From NCBI RefSeq assembly GCF_013377085.1, contig NZ_JACAAX010000014.1, forward strand, positions 62,001-126,000: a DNA stretch of 64,000 nt, in the 5' to 3' direction. The notes below the pieces were generated by a model. The model had not been told where the DNA came from, ran no database searches, and was given only the letters and a program-made list of their open reading frames with translations. Positions 1-11,809 of the stretch are shown here, in pieces. How positions within the stretch are numbered: position 1 is the first letter of the stretch; each line of letters starts with the position of its first letter. Source of the DNA: Rhodoplanes sp. Its GTDB lineage: Bacteria > Pseudomonadota > Alphaproteobacteria > Rhizobiales > Xanthobacteraceae. The translations under genes and the position numbers were made by a program.

Positions 1-411
1 CTCAATCTCGCCGTCAATGCGCGCGACGCCATGCCGGAGGGAGGGAACCTGGTCATGACCACCCGTAATGTCGCGGCCGGCGATGGCCTGGTGGCGGAGC
101 TTGGGCTGGCCGAAGGGGACTACATCGAGATCGCCGTCGCCGACACCGGTGTCGGCATGGCCGAGGAGGTCGCGAGCCGGGCGTTCGAGCCCTTCTTCAC
201 CACCAAGCCGGTGGGTGAGGGCTCCGGTCTCGGGCTCAGCCAGGCCTACGGTTTCGCCGTCCAGTCGGACGGCACCGCCGTCCTCGACAGCAGCCAGGGG
301 CAGGGCACCACCGTCAAGCTCTACCTGCCCCGGGCCCAGATCGCCGCCGCGCCCGCCTATGCGCGCAGCTTCACGTCCGGACTGCTCACGAACGCCCCGG
401 CGTATCCATGA
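1..411 (+). CDS. Sensor histidine kinase, C-terminal fragment (ATPase domain)
   Basis: This gene is cut by the left window edge. The reading frame is open from base 1 and ends at the TGA at 409-411. The 136 residues are the HATPase_c domain of a histidine kinase: an N-box (NLAVNARDAMP, residues 2-12), a G1 box (DTGVGM, 48-53), an F-box (FEPFFTTK, 62-69) and a G2 box (GSGLGLS, 74-80). The domain binds ATP and phosphorylates a histidine in the missing upstream part. The stop overlaps the start of the following response regulator (ATGA), so the two are co-translated and probably form a two-component pair. The sensory domain, and whether the protein is a hybrid kinase, cannot be seen. Confidence 0.9.
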   Translation, partial: LNLAVNARDAMPEGGNLVMTTRNVAAGDGLVAELGLAEGDYIEIAVADTGVGMAEEVASRAFEPFFTTKPVGEGSGLGLSQAYGFAVQSDGTAVLDSSQGQGTTVKLYLPRAQIAAAPAYARSFTSGLLTNAPAYP

Positions 412-800
412 GTCAGCAACCTGCCGTCGGCGGCGTCACGGTCCTCATCGTCGAGGACGAGCCGCTTGTCCTGGACATGATTTCCCAGGAGCTCACCGAC
501 CAGGGTTTCGCCGTGCTGGAGGCCGACACGGCCGAGGCGGCGCTGTCGATCATCCAGAGCGGCCAGGCGGTCGACGTGCTGTTCACCGACATCCGCCTGC
601 CCGGCGAGATGGACGGCTGGCGCCTCGCCGCCACGGTGCGCGAGTCGAAGCCCTCGCTGCCCGTCATCTACGCCACCGGCTACACGGTCGAGCGCGCCTC
701 GCAGGTGCCCGGCAGCGTGTTTCTCAAGAAGCCCTACCGACCCTCGGCGATCGCCGAGACGATTCGCACCCTGATGGGCGGCAACGGCACCGCCAACTGA
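408..800 (+). CDS. Receiver-only response regulator
   Basis: A single receiver (CheY-like) domain of 130 residues with no output domain. The acidic pocket is in VLIVEDEP (residues 12-19), the phospho-acceptor is Asp61 (in LFTDIRLPG), the switch Thr is in YATGY (88-92) and the conserved Lys is in FLKKPY (105-110). It overlaps the upstream kinase gene by four bases (ATGA), so it is its likely phosphorylation partner. Stand-alone receivers act through protein-protein contacts or as phosphate sinks; which applies here cannot be read from the sequence. A GC-rich hairpin follows the stop. Confidence 0.9.
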   Translation: MSQQPAVGGVTVLIVEDEPLVLDMISQELTDQGFAVLEADTAEAALSIIQSGQAVDVLFTDIRLPGEMDGWRLAATVRESKPSLPVIYATGYTVERASQVPGSVFLKKPYRPSAIAETIRTLMGGNGTAN

Positions 801-814
801 ACCGCCGACCGACC

Positions 815-840
815 GTCCCGCCGGGCCGCCCGGCGGGGTC
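815..840 (+). terminator. GC-rich hairpin after the response regulator
   Basis: Bases 817-825 (CCCGCCGGG) pair perfectly with 829-837 (CCCGGCGGG) around a 3-nt loop, 16 bases after the stop. There is no U-run, so this is a candidate terminator or mRNA-stabilising hairpin rather than a certain intrinsic terminator. Confidence 0.45.
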
Positions 841-965
841 CGAAACGGCTGTCGCGGCTGCCCCGTTGGCCGAACCGGCCTCCTTGCCTATTTTTTGTGA
901 TGCGCCGGCAAGGGAGCATGTTATAAGCCCGCCCGCTCGGAGGATGGCTGGCCGAGCGGCCCCTG

Positions 966-1050
966 GCGGGCGTGGCGGAACTGGTAGACGCGCTGGATTT
1001 AGGTTCCAGTGACGAAAGTCGTGGGGGTTCAAGTCCCTCCGCCCGCACCA
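966..1050 (+). tRNA. tRNA-Leu (anticodon TAG)
   Basis: An 85-nt class II tRNA. The acceptor stem GCGGGCG (966-972) pairs with CGCCCGC (1040-1046), followed by discriminator A and an encoded CCA (1048-1050). The anticodon loop TTTAGGT gives anticodon TAG (Leu, CUA/CUN codons). The long variable arm (around GACGAAAGTC) and the T-loop TTCAAGT are present. Its place just upstream of tig is typical for alphaproteobacteria. Confidence 0.97.
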
Positions 1051-1132
1051 CGCCGGGGCTCGCTGCCGCCGACCGACCGGGAGACCGCGCTAGGCGCGCG
1101 ACCGCCCCATTTGTTCACCACATGAGACTGAC

Positions 1133-2488
1133 ATGGATGTGACCCAAACCACGGCCGACGGGCTGAAGCGCGAATTCCGGGTGGTCGTCCCGGCCACCGA
1201 TCTGGCGACCCGGCTGAACGACAGGCTGGCGCGCCTGAAGGATCAGGTCCGGCTGAACGGCTTCCGCCCCGGCAAGGTGCCGGTCGCGCATCTCCGGAAG
1301 CTCTACGGGCGGGCCGTGATGGCCGAGGCGATCGAGGAGCTGGTCCGCGAGACCAACGCCAAGATCGTCTCCGACAACGGGTTCAAGCTCGCCATGGACC
1401 CGCAGGTGAAGATGTCGGAGGACAAGGCCGAGCTGGAGGGCGTCGTCGAAGGCAACGCCGACCTCTCCTACACGGTCGCCCTCGAGGTGGTGCCGGCGAT
1501 CGAGCTCGCCGACTTCCAGGGGATCGTGCTGGAGCGTCTGGTCGCCGAGGTCGGGGACGACGAGGTCAAGGAGGCCACAAAGCGCCTGGCCGACCAGAAC
1601 CGCCCCTTCGCCGCCAAGGCCGAGGACGCCGCCGCCGAGACCGGCGACCGGGTGGTCGTCGCCTTCACGGGCCGGATCGACGGCGAGGTCTTCGAGGGCG
1701 GCACCGGCGAGGACATTCCGCTGATGCTCGGCTCGGGCCAGTTCATCCCGGGCTTCGAGGAGCAACTCGTCGGCATCAAGGCCGGTGAGACCCGAACCGT
1801 CACGGTGACGTTCCCGGCCGGCTACATGGCCGAGAAGCTCGCCGGCAAGACGGCCGAGTTCGAGGTCACGGCGAAGACCGTCGAGGCCCCGGGCGAGCTG
1901 GCGCTCGACGACGACTTCGCCAAGAAGCTCGGCCTCGAGTCGCTCGCCAAGCTCGAGGAGGCGATCCGCGAGCGCCTGAAGGCCGACTACGCCGGCCAGA
2001 GCCGCCAGCGGGTCAAGCGCCAGCTCCTCGACAAGCTCGACGAACTGCACAAGTTCGAGCCGCCCCCGACCCTGGTCGAGGAGGAGTTCACCTCGGTGTG
2101 GGAGACGGTCCTGTCCGATCTCAAGCAGCAGGGCCGCAGCTTCGCCGACGAGGGCACCGACGAGGAGAAGGCCAAGGCGGAGTATCGCGGCATCGCCGAC
2201 CGGCGCGTTCGGCTCGGCCTGGTGCTGGCCGAGATCGGCGACAAGAACGGCATCAAGGTCACGGACGAGGAGATCTCCCGCTCCATCATCGAGCGCGCCC
2301 GCCAGTACCCGGGCCGCGAGCAGGAGGTGTGGGACTTCTACCGCAAGACGCCGGCGGCGCTCGCCTCGGTGCGCGCGCCGATCTTCGAGGAGAAGGTCGT
2401 CGACTACATCCTCGAGCTCGCCACCGTGACGGAGCGGCCTGTCGGCAAGGACGAGCTGTTCAAGGACGACGAGCCGGCTGCGGCGTGA
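1133..2488 (+). CDS. tig: Trigger factor (ribosome-associated chaperone)
   Basis: This 451-residue protein is a cytoplasmic chaperone and peptidyl-prolyl isomerase that binds at the ribosome exit tunnel and shields nascent chains. The N-terminal ribosome-binding signature GFRPGKVP is at residues 43-50. An FKBP-type PPIase domain follows from about 165 to 250 (starting [14 protein letters not shown]). The helical C-terminal arms make up the rest, ending in an acidic and alanine-rich tail. Length is normal for alphaproteobacterial Tig. It heads the tig-clpP-clpX-lon proteostasis block. The ATG at 1133 is preceded by a GAGACTGA stretch as a modest ribosome binding site. Confidence 0.97.
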   Translation: MDVTQTTADGLKREFRVVVPATDLATRLNDRLARLKDQVRLNGFRPGKVPVAHLRKLYGRAVMAEAIEELVRETNAKIVSDNGFKLAMDPQVKMSEDKAELEGVVEGNADLSYTVALEVVPAIELADFQGIVLERLVAEVGDDEVKEATKRLADQNRPFAAKAEDAAAETGDRVVVAFTGRIDGEVFEGGTGEDIPLMLGSGQFIPGFEEQLVGIKAGETRTVTVTFPAGYMAEKLAGKTAEFEVTAKTVEAPGELALDDDFAKKLGLESLAKLEEAIRERLKADYAGQSRQRVKRQLLDKLDELHKFEPPPTLVEEEFTSVWETVLSDLKQQGRSFADEGTDEEKAKAEYRGIADRRVRLGLVLAEIGDKNGIKVTDEEISRSIIERARQYPGREQEVWDFYRKTPAALASVRAPIFEEKVVDYILELATVTERPVGKDELFKDDEPAAA

Positions 2489-2906
2489 ACCGGGCCGGAC
2501 CGGGCGGCGCTCGCGCGCTGTCCCGGCCGGCGCAGCGGCCTGCGTGCCTTCCCGGCCGTGCCAGAGGGCGTCCGCCGCGGGCGCCGCCCGCGGCTCCGGC
2601 AGAAGATCGAAGAGTCTCGTTTCTTCCGTTGGATGGTCGCCTGGGCAACCCGCTGCGCCGCCGCGGGGCGCGGCTGCGGCCATGCGTCACGGCGGTGTGC
2701 GGCGGCAAGTCGATAGACCTACGGCGGTGAGTCGCTGCCCTGGCCGGGCGGGTGCCGTGTCCTGAACGCAAGGCCGCCGACGGATGTCTTGTCGCCGGCG
2801 CATCAACGTATATCTGTGACCAGTGCGCCGCACCCGGCGCACGGTCTCTCGGGCGGGCCGAAGGCACCGGCATGCGTCGGCCCGGATCACTGACAAGGTT
2901 GAGCAC
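2489..2906. other. Intergenic region tig-clpP
   Basis: 418 bases without a convincing gene. It is very GC-rich until about 2760; a more AT-rich stretch (around 2800-2816, CAACGTATATCTGTGACC) may hold the clpP promoter. No clear heat-shock promoter could be assigned by eye. Short open frames here have no ribosome binding site or family features. Confidence 0.5.
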
Positions 2907-3536
2907 ATGCGCGATCCCGCCGACACCTACATGAACTATCTCGTGCCCATGGTGGTCGAGCAGACCAATCGTGGCGAGCGCGCCTACGACATCTATTCGC
3001 GCCTCCTGAAGGAGCGGATCATCTTCGTCACCGGCGTGGTCGAGGACGGGATGTCGACCCTGATCGTCGCGCAGCTTCTCTTCCTGGAGGCCGAGAACCC
3101 CAAGAAAGAGATCGCCATGTACATCAACTCGCCGGGCGGCGTGGTGACGTCGGGCCTGGCGATCTACGACACCATGCAGTTCATCCGCCCCGCGGTGTCG
3201 ACACTGTGCACCGGCCAGGCCGCCTCGATGGGCTCGCTGCTGCTGACGGCCGGCCGCAAGGGCATGCGCTTCGCCCTGCCGAACGCCCGTATCATGGTTC
3301 ACCAGCCGTCCGGCGGCTTCCAGGGCCAGGCTTCGGACATCATGATTCACGCGCAGGAGATCCTGAACCTGCGCAAGCGCCTCAACGAGATCTACGTCAA
3401 GCACACGGGCCAGCCGATCAAGCGGATCGAGGAGGCGCTGGAGCGTGACCAGTTCTTCACGGCAGAGGGCGCCAAGGAGTTCGGGCTGATCGACAGCGTG
3501 ATCGAGCGGCGGCCGGAGGAGCCGGAGAAGCTCTGA
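2907..3536 (+). CDS. clpP: ATP-dependent Clp protease proteolytic subunit
   Basis: A 209-residue serine peptidase that assembles into the tetradecameric degradation chamber served by ClpX (and ClpA). The catalytic triad is Ser107 (GQAASMGS), His132 (MVHQPSGG) and Asp181 (ERDQFF). An in-frame start further upstream (2823) would add 28 residues unlike the family; the ATG at 2907 gives the usual length and N-terminus ([16 protein letters not shown]). It is located between tig and clpX in the canonical order, but more than 500 bases separate it from clpX, so clpX probably has its own promoter. Confidence 0.97.
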   Translation: MRDPADTYMNYLVPMVVEQTNRGERAYDIYSRLLKERIIFVTGVVEDGMSTLIVAQLLFLEAENPKKEIAMYINSPGGVVTSGLAIYDTMQFIRPAVSTLCTGQAASMGSLLLTAGRKGMRFALPNARIMVHQPSGGFQGQASDIMIHAQEILNLRKRLNEIYVKHTGQPIKRIEEALERDQFFTAEGAKEFGLIDSVIERRPEEPEKL

Positions 3537-4079
3537 TACGGCCAGGGCGCGTTCAGCGAGGGTGGACTCCGGGTTTGCGCCCGAACGTGCTCCAGACGTT
3601 TATGGACAGAGCGTTTTCGTCACGCGAACCGGGTCGGGCTTCGCTCGAGGACGCTCCGACGACATCGAAGCCGAACGCGACCGCAGCCCCGGCTGCGGCA
3701 ACGCCGTCCGGTCTGGGCGGCCTCTCGTCTTCGCTGCATTGCAGCATGGCCGGGGTGGCGCCCGCACCGCGTGCTTCGATTTCGCCACGATTGGGCTTCA
3801 CGGTCGTGACCGTGGGCCATTGAGAACTGGAATACGTCTTGCATGGATGTTGCGTGAGCGACGGAACAATGGCTCGGGCGGCCGGCTTCGTATCGTTAAT
3901 GAAATCTTGATTGTCCGGGCAGTAGCGTGTTTCGTTAGGTTTACGGGCAGAACGTGCCATCGATCCACTGGCGGAAGGTGACAAGTTTGCTACGTTTCAG
4001 GCACGACGGGTCCTCATCGTTACACTCGCATGCGACCGCGCCGACCGCGCGGGGGCAGCGGACCTGTGGAGAGTGAAGA
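3537..4079. other. Intergenic region clpP-clpX
   Basis: 543 bases with no credible gene. The first part (3547-3656) is a dispersed palindromic repeat, listed separately. The remainder becomes AT-richer near 3895-3960 and probably contains the clpX promoter. Open frames on both strands here lack ribosome binding sites and family similarity. Confidence 0.55.
3547..3656. repeat. Dispersed hairpin repeat, family A, copy 1
   Basis: About 110 bases closely matching 27150-27259 (shared GCGCGTTC, CCGGGTTTGCG, CCGAACG, GAGCGTT, CACGCGAACC, CTTCGCTCGAG and ACGCTC in the same order). The outer arms GAGCGTTTTC and GAGGACGCTC pair with two G-U wobbles. Hairpins containing ACGCGAACCGG and TTCGCTCGA are abundant between genes in Bradyrhizobium and Mesorhizobium relatives (from memory). 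Confidence 0.8.
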
Positions 4080-5348
<1,269 letters not shown>

Positions 5349-5676
5349 GGGTTTTGCGCGTCAGCGTCTGACGAGCACCGAGCGCCGGCGTGCGGGGAAT
5401 GCGCCGGCGAGGACGTCAGCCGCTGATTCGTGCGGCTGTTTCGGGGGTGAGGGCCGCTTCCTTGACACGCCCCCGACGGGTCGCCACCTAAGTACGGCGG
5501 ACGTCCAAAGAGTCGAGTGAGGCGTTCGAGCCGATGTCCGGGCAGGGTCTCGTCCCCGCCGCGGCGCGCAGGCCAGTCTGACGTTTCTGCGCTCCCTTCC
5601 CGGTCCACGACACTCTGCCGCGATGCCGCTCGTCGGGTCGAGGCGGAGGGGTTTTCAGAACAACAAGGATCGGACC
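5349..5676. other. Intergenic region clpX-lon
   Basis: 328 bases with no gene. It holds the weak hairpin above and a TTGACA hexamer (5462-5467) that could be a -35 element for lon, although no well-spaced -10 is evident. lon probably has its own promoter here. Confidence 0.4.
5417..5442 (+). terminator. Weak hairpin terminator candidate after clpX
   Basis: CAGCCGC (5417-5423) pairs with GCGGCTG (5432-5438) around an 8-nt loop and is followed by TTTC. The short stem makes termination uncertain. Confidence 0.4.
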
Positions 5677-8109
<2,433 letters not shown>

Positions 8110-8139
8110 CGCCGGACGGGTTTTGCAGACGACTGAAAG

Positions 8140-8186
8140 CGGCGCCGCGAGGCGCCGTTTTCGTTTTGGACCGTTTTCGTTTTGGA
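8140..8186 (+). terminator. Intrinsic terminator of lon, with duplicated U-rich tail
   Basis: CGGCGCC (8140-8146), a GCGA loop and GGCGCCG (8151-8157) form a perfect stem followed by TTTTCGTTTT. The tail is a perfect 16-base tandem duplication: CCGTTTTCGTTTTGGA occurs at 8155-8170 and again at 8171-8186. Confidence 0.85.
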
Positions 8187-8242
8187 CGATGCATTCTTCG
8201 ACATCGGCAACGCGGCTGCCTTGATCCACGCCACCTCGCTCG

Positions 8243-8396
8243 CCCTCATGGTGAGGTGCGAGCGAAGCCAGCCTCGAACCATGCGGCCACCGAGCTGGCC
8301 AGGCACCGTGGGGCCCGCCCCCCCCTTCGAGACGCGCCGGAGCCTGCCCTCGGGCCGCGCGGAGCGCGGACCCGGGGGCGCTCCTCAGGACGAGGG
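8243..8396. repeat. Dispersed intergenic repeat, family D
   Basis: This begins with CCTCATGGTGAGG, a palindromic start followed by GCGAGCGAAGCCAGCCTCGA, and ends with TTCGAGACGCG ... GGGCGCTCCTCAGGACGAGG. Sequences of this design are widespread between genes in Bradyrhizobium-type genomes (recalled, not searched). No coding capacity is evident. Confidence 0.65.
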
Positions 8397-8557
8397 CGGA
8401 GAGACGCCGCCCGGCTTGCTGGCTACGGTGTGTCGCCCGCGCCACAACCCGCCACGACTCGCGCTGCGCCCTAGGGTTGCACAATCTATGCCCTGGACAT
8501 GCAACCCAAGATCGCAATCATGGCGCGGGGGCCGATGCTGTGCGTGTCGAGGGCATC

Positions 8558-10342
8558 ATGTGGCGGTCGCGTTGGAGTAGCCTCGCGTTGAGTATGACGT
8601 TGGCGGGTTTCGCGCAGGCCGCCGACCTGCCGCCACTCCCTCTGCCGCCGCTGCCGCCGCTGATCGAGCAGCCGGGCTCGGCCTGGAACTGGACGGGCCT
8701 CTATGTCGGCGCCCACACCGGCATGGCGCTCGGGCTGAACACGATCGCCGACCCGCTCGGCCCGTCGATTTTCGGCGACACGGTTCGCAGCCCGGGCTTC
8801 TTCGGTGGCCTGCAGGTCGGGCGGAACTGGCAGCCGGTCGGCTCCCGCGTCGTGCTCGGCGTCGAGGTCGAGACCAGCCTCGCCGATCTCGACGGCACCA
8901 ACACCTGCTACGCCGTTTCCGGCGCCTTCACGTCGTTCAACTGCCGGGCCCGCACCGACGTGCTCGGCACCGCCACGGCCCGGGCCGGCCTGACCCTCGG
9001 CGAGTTCGGCCGCAGCCTCGCCTATGTGAAAGGCGGCTTTGCCTGGAGCCACACCGAGTTCGAGACGCTTTTGAACGACAACCTGTTCGGCCGTGGGGCG
9101 ACGGCCCGGACCAGCGCCTTCGGGCTCGGCTGGACGGGCGGGGCCGGGGCCGAATACGCGCTCTCGGCGCACTGGACCGTCAAGGCCGAGTACGACTATC
9201 GCGACCTCGGCACGGTTGCCATGGCGGCGCCGCGCCGCGCCCCGGTGACGATCCCGGATATCGGGCCGCCCTCCGGCGTGCTGGTCACGGTGCCGGGCAC
9301 CGAGGTGGCGCAGCGCCTGCACACCTTCAAGCTGGGCGTGAATTACAAATACGGGCCCGACACGGCGCCGTTTCAGGACGGCATGACGCTGCCGTTCGCC
9401 AGCCTGCTGTCGCGCGCCTCCCGCCGGGTGCCGAAGCCGGCCTTCGTCTCCGACTGGAGTTTTGAAGGCGGCGGCCGCGTCTGGGTGAGTTCCGGACGCT
9501 TCCAGAAGGACATCGCCGGCGGCAATCTCGGCTACCAGAATCCGACCGTGAACGTCTCCCGGCTGACCTGGGACAACCTCGCCGGCACGACCGGCGAGGT
9601 TTTTGGCCGCCTCGACACGCCCTGGACCGTCTTCGTCAAAGGCTTCGTCGGCGGCGGCACGCTCACGGGCGGCAAGATCAACGACGAGGACTGGGGCGTC
9701 CCGTTCGGCGGCGCCGGAGTGAACACCGCCTACACCAATACGCAGGGCGATGCCTCCGGCCGGCTGAGCTACGCCACCATCGACGCCGGCTATGACTTCT
9801 TCCGCGGCGCCTCCTACAAGGTCGGCGGCTTCGTCGGCTACAACGTTTTTCGCGAGGACAAGAGCTCCTACTCCTGCACCCAGATCGCGCTGCCGGCCTC
9901 CGGCATCTGCAGCCCGCCCTTCACCGGCTTCGTCCTCGGCGAGAACGACCGCTGGCGTTCGTTGCGGGTCGGCACAGCCGCCGAGATCGTGCTGATGCCG
10001 GGCCTGACGCTCACGGCCGACGTGGCGTACCTGCCCTGGGTGAAATTCGACGGGCAGGACTTTCATCCGCAGCGCCCCTTCGTCGCCGACGAGTGGGGGC
10101 AGGGGATCGGCGCCCAGGCGGAGCTGTTCGTGACCTGGTATGTCACGCCCCAAATCAGCGTCGGGGCCGGCGGCCGCTGGTGGGCGATGTGGACGAAAAG
10201 CGGCTCGGCCTGCCGCGAGCCGCCGAACGGCGACTGCCCGGCGCCGCTGCAGGACATGCAGTTCAAGACCGAACGTTTCGGCGCCTTGTTCCAGGCCGCG
10301 TATCGCTGGGACGCGCCGGCGGCCGTCGTGGCGCGGGATTGA
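8558..10342 (+). CDS. Outer-membrane beta-barrel protein with two barrel-like halves
   Basis: The 594-residue product begins with a signal peptide (MWRSRWSSLALSMTLAGFAQA, cleavage before AD) and a proline-rich linker. The first half (about 45-290) resembles Omp25/31-type eight-stranded barrels: WNWTGLYVGAHTG at its start and LHTFKLGVNYKYG at its end. The second half (about 315-594) looks like another barrel (WSFEGGGRVWVSSGRF, then alternating aromatic strands), with an omptin-like flavour that I cannot prove. An upstream in-frame ATG (8477) would put 27 residues before the signal peptide, so 8558 is preferred. Function is probably structural or porin-like. Confidence 0.75.
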   Translation: MWRSRWSSLALSMTLAGFAQAADLPPLPLPPLPPLIEQPGSAWNWTGLYVGAHTGMALGLNTIADPLGPSIFGDTVRSPGFFGGLQVGRNWQPVGSRVVLGVEVETSLADLDGTNTCYAVSGAFTSFNCRARTDVLGTATARAGLTLGEFGRSLAYVKGGFAWSHTEFETLLNDNLFGRGATARTSAFGLGWTGGAGAEYALSAHWTVKAEYDYRDLGTVAMAAPRRAPVTIPDIGPPSGVLVTVPGTEVAQRLHTFKLGVNYKYGPDTAPFQDGMTLPFASLLSRASRRVPKPAFVSDWSFEGGGRVWVSSGRFQKDIAGGNLGYQNPTVNVSRLTWDNLAGTTGEVFGRLDTPWTVFVKGFVGGGTLTGGKINDEDWGVPFGGAGVNTAYTNTQGDASGRLSYATIDAGYDFFRGASYKVGGFVGYNVFREDKSSYSCTQIALPASGICSPPFTGFVLGENDRWRSLRVGTAAEIVLMPGLTLTADVAYLPWVKFDGQDFHPQRPFVADEWGQGIGAQAELFVTWYVTPQISVGAGGRWWAMWTKSGSACREPPNGDCPAPLQDMQFKTERFGALFQAAYRWDAPAAVVARD

Positions 10343-10478
10343 CCCGCGCCGGCGCAGTGGGGCTACACGGAGCGCGGGAGGTCTGTCGTATTTTCACCCG
10401 ATGTGTTGCAAGGAATCACTATCTGGTTGTCCCGTCGTAAATACACTACTGCGCAAGACTCGAGATCGGGGGGCGACG

Positions 10479-11402
10479 ATGACCAGGACAGTTCTTGCAA
10501 TGCTGGCGGCCGTTGCCGCGAGTGCGGTGATGCCGGCCGCGTACGCGGCGGACATGGCGCTGAAGGCCCAGCCCATGGTGCCGGTGGTGGATCCGTGGAA
10601 TTGGACCGGCTTTTATGTCGGCGGCAACGTCGGCTACAGTTGGGGGCGCGCCAAGTCGGACTACACCGACGTCACGACGACCTCGGTTCGGACGCGCGAT
10701 TATCGCGGCTTCACCACGCCACAACCGACCTTGCTGAGCGACACCACGGTGGTGGGCGCGACGACGACGATATTCGGCGACGCGAGCACGAACGTGAACG
10801 GGGCGCTCGGCGGACTGCAGGCCGGTTACAACTTCCAATCCGGGCGGTTCGTCTTCGGTCTGGAAACCGACTTCCAATGGACCGGCCAGCGCGGCGACAC
10901 GACGGTCTGCGCGATCGGCTGCGTCACCGGGTCGGCGTTCACGACGGTCGACCACAAGCTCGCCTGGTTCGGGACGGGCCGCGGGCGCGTCGGCGTGACG
11001 GTGGATCGGTATCTGGTCTACGCCACCGGCGGTCTCGCCTATGGCCGCATCAATTCCGACTACGCGGCCGGCTTCATCGGCGGCGCGGCGGCGCTGCTGT
11101 CGACGGACCGCACGCGGGTGGGGTGGACGGCCGGCGCCGGCGTCGAGGCGTTCCTGACCCGGAACTGGACCGTCAAGCTCGAGTATCTCTATGTCGATCT
11201 CGGCGACTATGGCGACCAGGTCGGCGGCGCCTCGGCAACCTCCACGGTGATCCTGCAGAACACGCCGCAGACGGCGTTGACGCGGGTGATCGATACGACG
11301 TCGACCCGCAACACGGCGATCAGCACCGGGTTCACCGACAACATCCTGCGGGTCGGCATCAACTACAAGTTCGACCCGACCCCGGTCGTCGCCCGCTATT
11401 GA
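10479..11402 (+). CDS. Omp25/31-family outer-membrane porin
   Basis: 307 residues with a signal peptide (MTRTVLAMLAAVAASAVMP ... YA, cleavage before AD). The mature barrel starts WNWTGFYVGGNVGYSWG and ends DNILRVGINYKFDP, both hallmarks of the alphaproteobacterial Omp25/31 family. The ATG at 10479 follows a GGGGGG stretch; an open frame extends upstream to 10140, but that part overlaps the preceding gene in another frame and lacks features. These small porins are abundant surface proteins. A 15-bp hairpin follows. Confidence 0.9.
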   Translation: MTRTVLAMLAAVAASAVMPAAYAADMALKAQPMVPVVDPWNWTGFYVGGNVGYSWGRAKSDYTDVTTTSVRTRDYRGFTTPQPTLLSDTTVVGATTTIFGDASTNVNGALGGLQAGYNFQSGRFVFGLETDFQWTGQRGDTTVCAIGCVTGSAFTTVDHKLAWFGTGRGRVGVTVDRYLVYATGGLAYGRINSDYAAGFIGGAAALLSTDRTRVGWTAGAGVEAFLTRNWTVKLEYLYVDLGDYGDQVGGASATSTVILQNTPQTALTRVIDTTSTRNTAISTGFTDNILRVGINYKFDPTPVVARY

Positions 11403-11433
11403 GTCGCGCAGGACCGACGGGCCTTGAAACCGC

Positions 11434-11468
11434 CGAACGGCCTCGCGGCTCGCCCGCGAGGCCGTTCG
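11434..11468 (+). terminator. Strong hairpin after the Omp25/31 gene
   Basis: The 15-base arm 11434-11448 (CGAACGGCCTCGCGG) is perfectly complementary to 11454-11468 around the loop CTCGC. No U-run follows, so it may be a terminator or a stabilising stem. Confidence 0.6.
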
Positions 11469-11548
11469 CGTCGGAGCACTGGCCTTCGCCGGGGTGGTGG
11501 CGCGGTGGCTTGCCTCAGGTCCGCCTCCGGCGCTAAGGGAAGAGGCAG

Positions 11549-11624
11549 GGGCGGTTAGCTCAGTTGGTAGAGCGGCACGTTTACACCGTGTAGGTCGGCG
11601 GTTCGAGCCCGTCACCGCCCACCA
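11549..11624 (+). tRNA. tRNA-Val (anticodon TAC)
   Basis: A 76-nt tRNA. The acceptor GGGCGGT (11549-11555) pairs with ACCGCCC (11614-11620), then comes A and an encoded CCA. The anticodon stem GCACG/CGTGT holds loop TTTACAC (anticodon TAC), and the T-arm is GGCGG TTCGAGC CCGTC. Its last 15 bases (CGTCACCGCCCACCA, 11610-11624) recur at 12897 and 14173, marking it as a probable integration site. Confidence 0.97.
11610..11624 (+). repeat. Attachment-site core, copy 1 (in tRNA-Val)
   Basis: The 15-base tRNA 3' end. Downstream, CTCCCGCACC lies at 11662-11671, 37 nt after the core. Upstream is the intact tRNA, so this copy has only the downstream arm. This is the attL-like end of the tandem array. 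Confidence 0.7.
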
Positions 11625-11727
11625 ACCGGCCTTATGTCTTTGATGTCGTAGGGATTCCGGGCTCCCGCACCGCGCCTCGCGGGACGGCCTCCTCGCCGCG
11701 GCTTGTCCTCGGGGTCGAGCGTCCGGG

Positions 11728-11809
11728 CGTAGGGCAGAATAGCGAAGCGTATTCCGCCATTTTTCGCCAACCGGCGGATGATGGCGCCTCGCGCCTGATT
11801 CGCCCTACG
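11728..11809. repeat. Palindromic dispersed repeat, family E
   Basis: 82 bases bounded by the perfect inverted ends CGTAGGGC (11728-11735) and GCCCTACG (11802-11809), with AGAATAGCGAAGCGTATTCC inside. Elements of this form are common in proteobacterial intergenic DNA (recalled). The right end contains the stop codon of the adjacent minus-strand gene. Confidence 0.7.

Larger units (their letters stand above)
8110..8557. other. Intergenic region lon-porin
   Basis: 448 bases containing the lon terminator (8140-8186) and a dispersed repeat (8243-8396). The rest shows no gene; the promoter of the following outer-membrane gene should lie after 8400. Confidence 0.5.

Noticed and set aside
3562-3981. 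Overlapping frames of 139 and 143 codons on opposite strands between clpP and clpX
   Set aside because: They begin in or near repeat A, have no RBS and no recognisable features.
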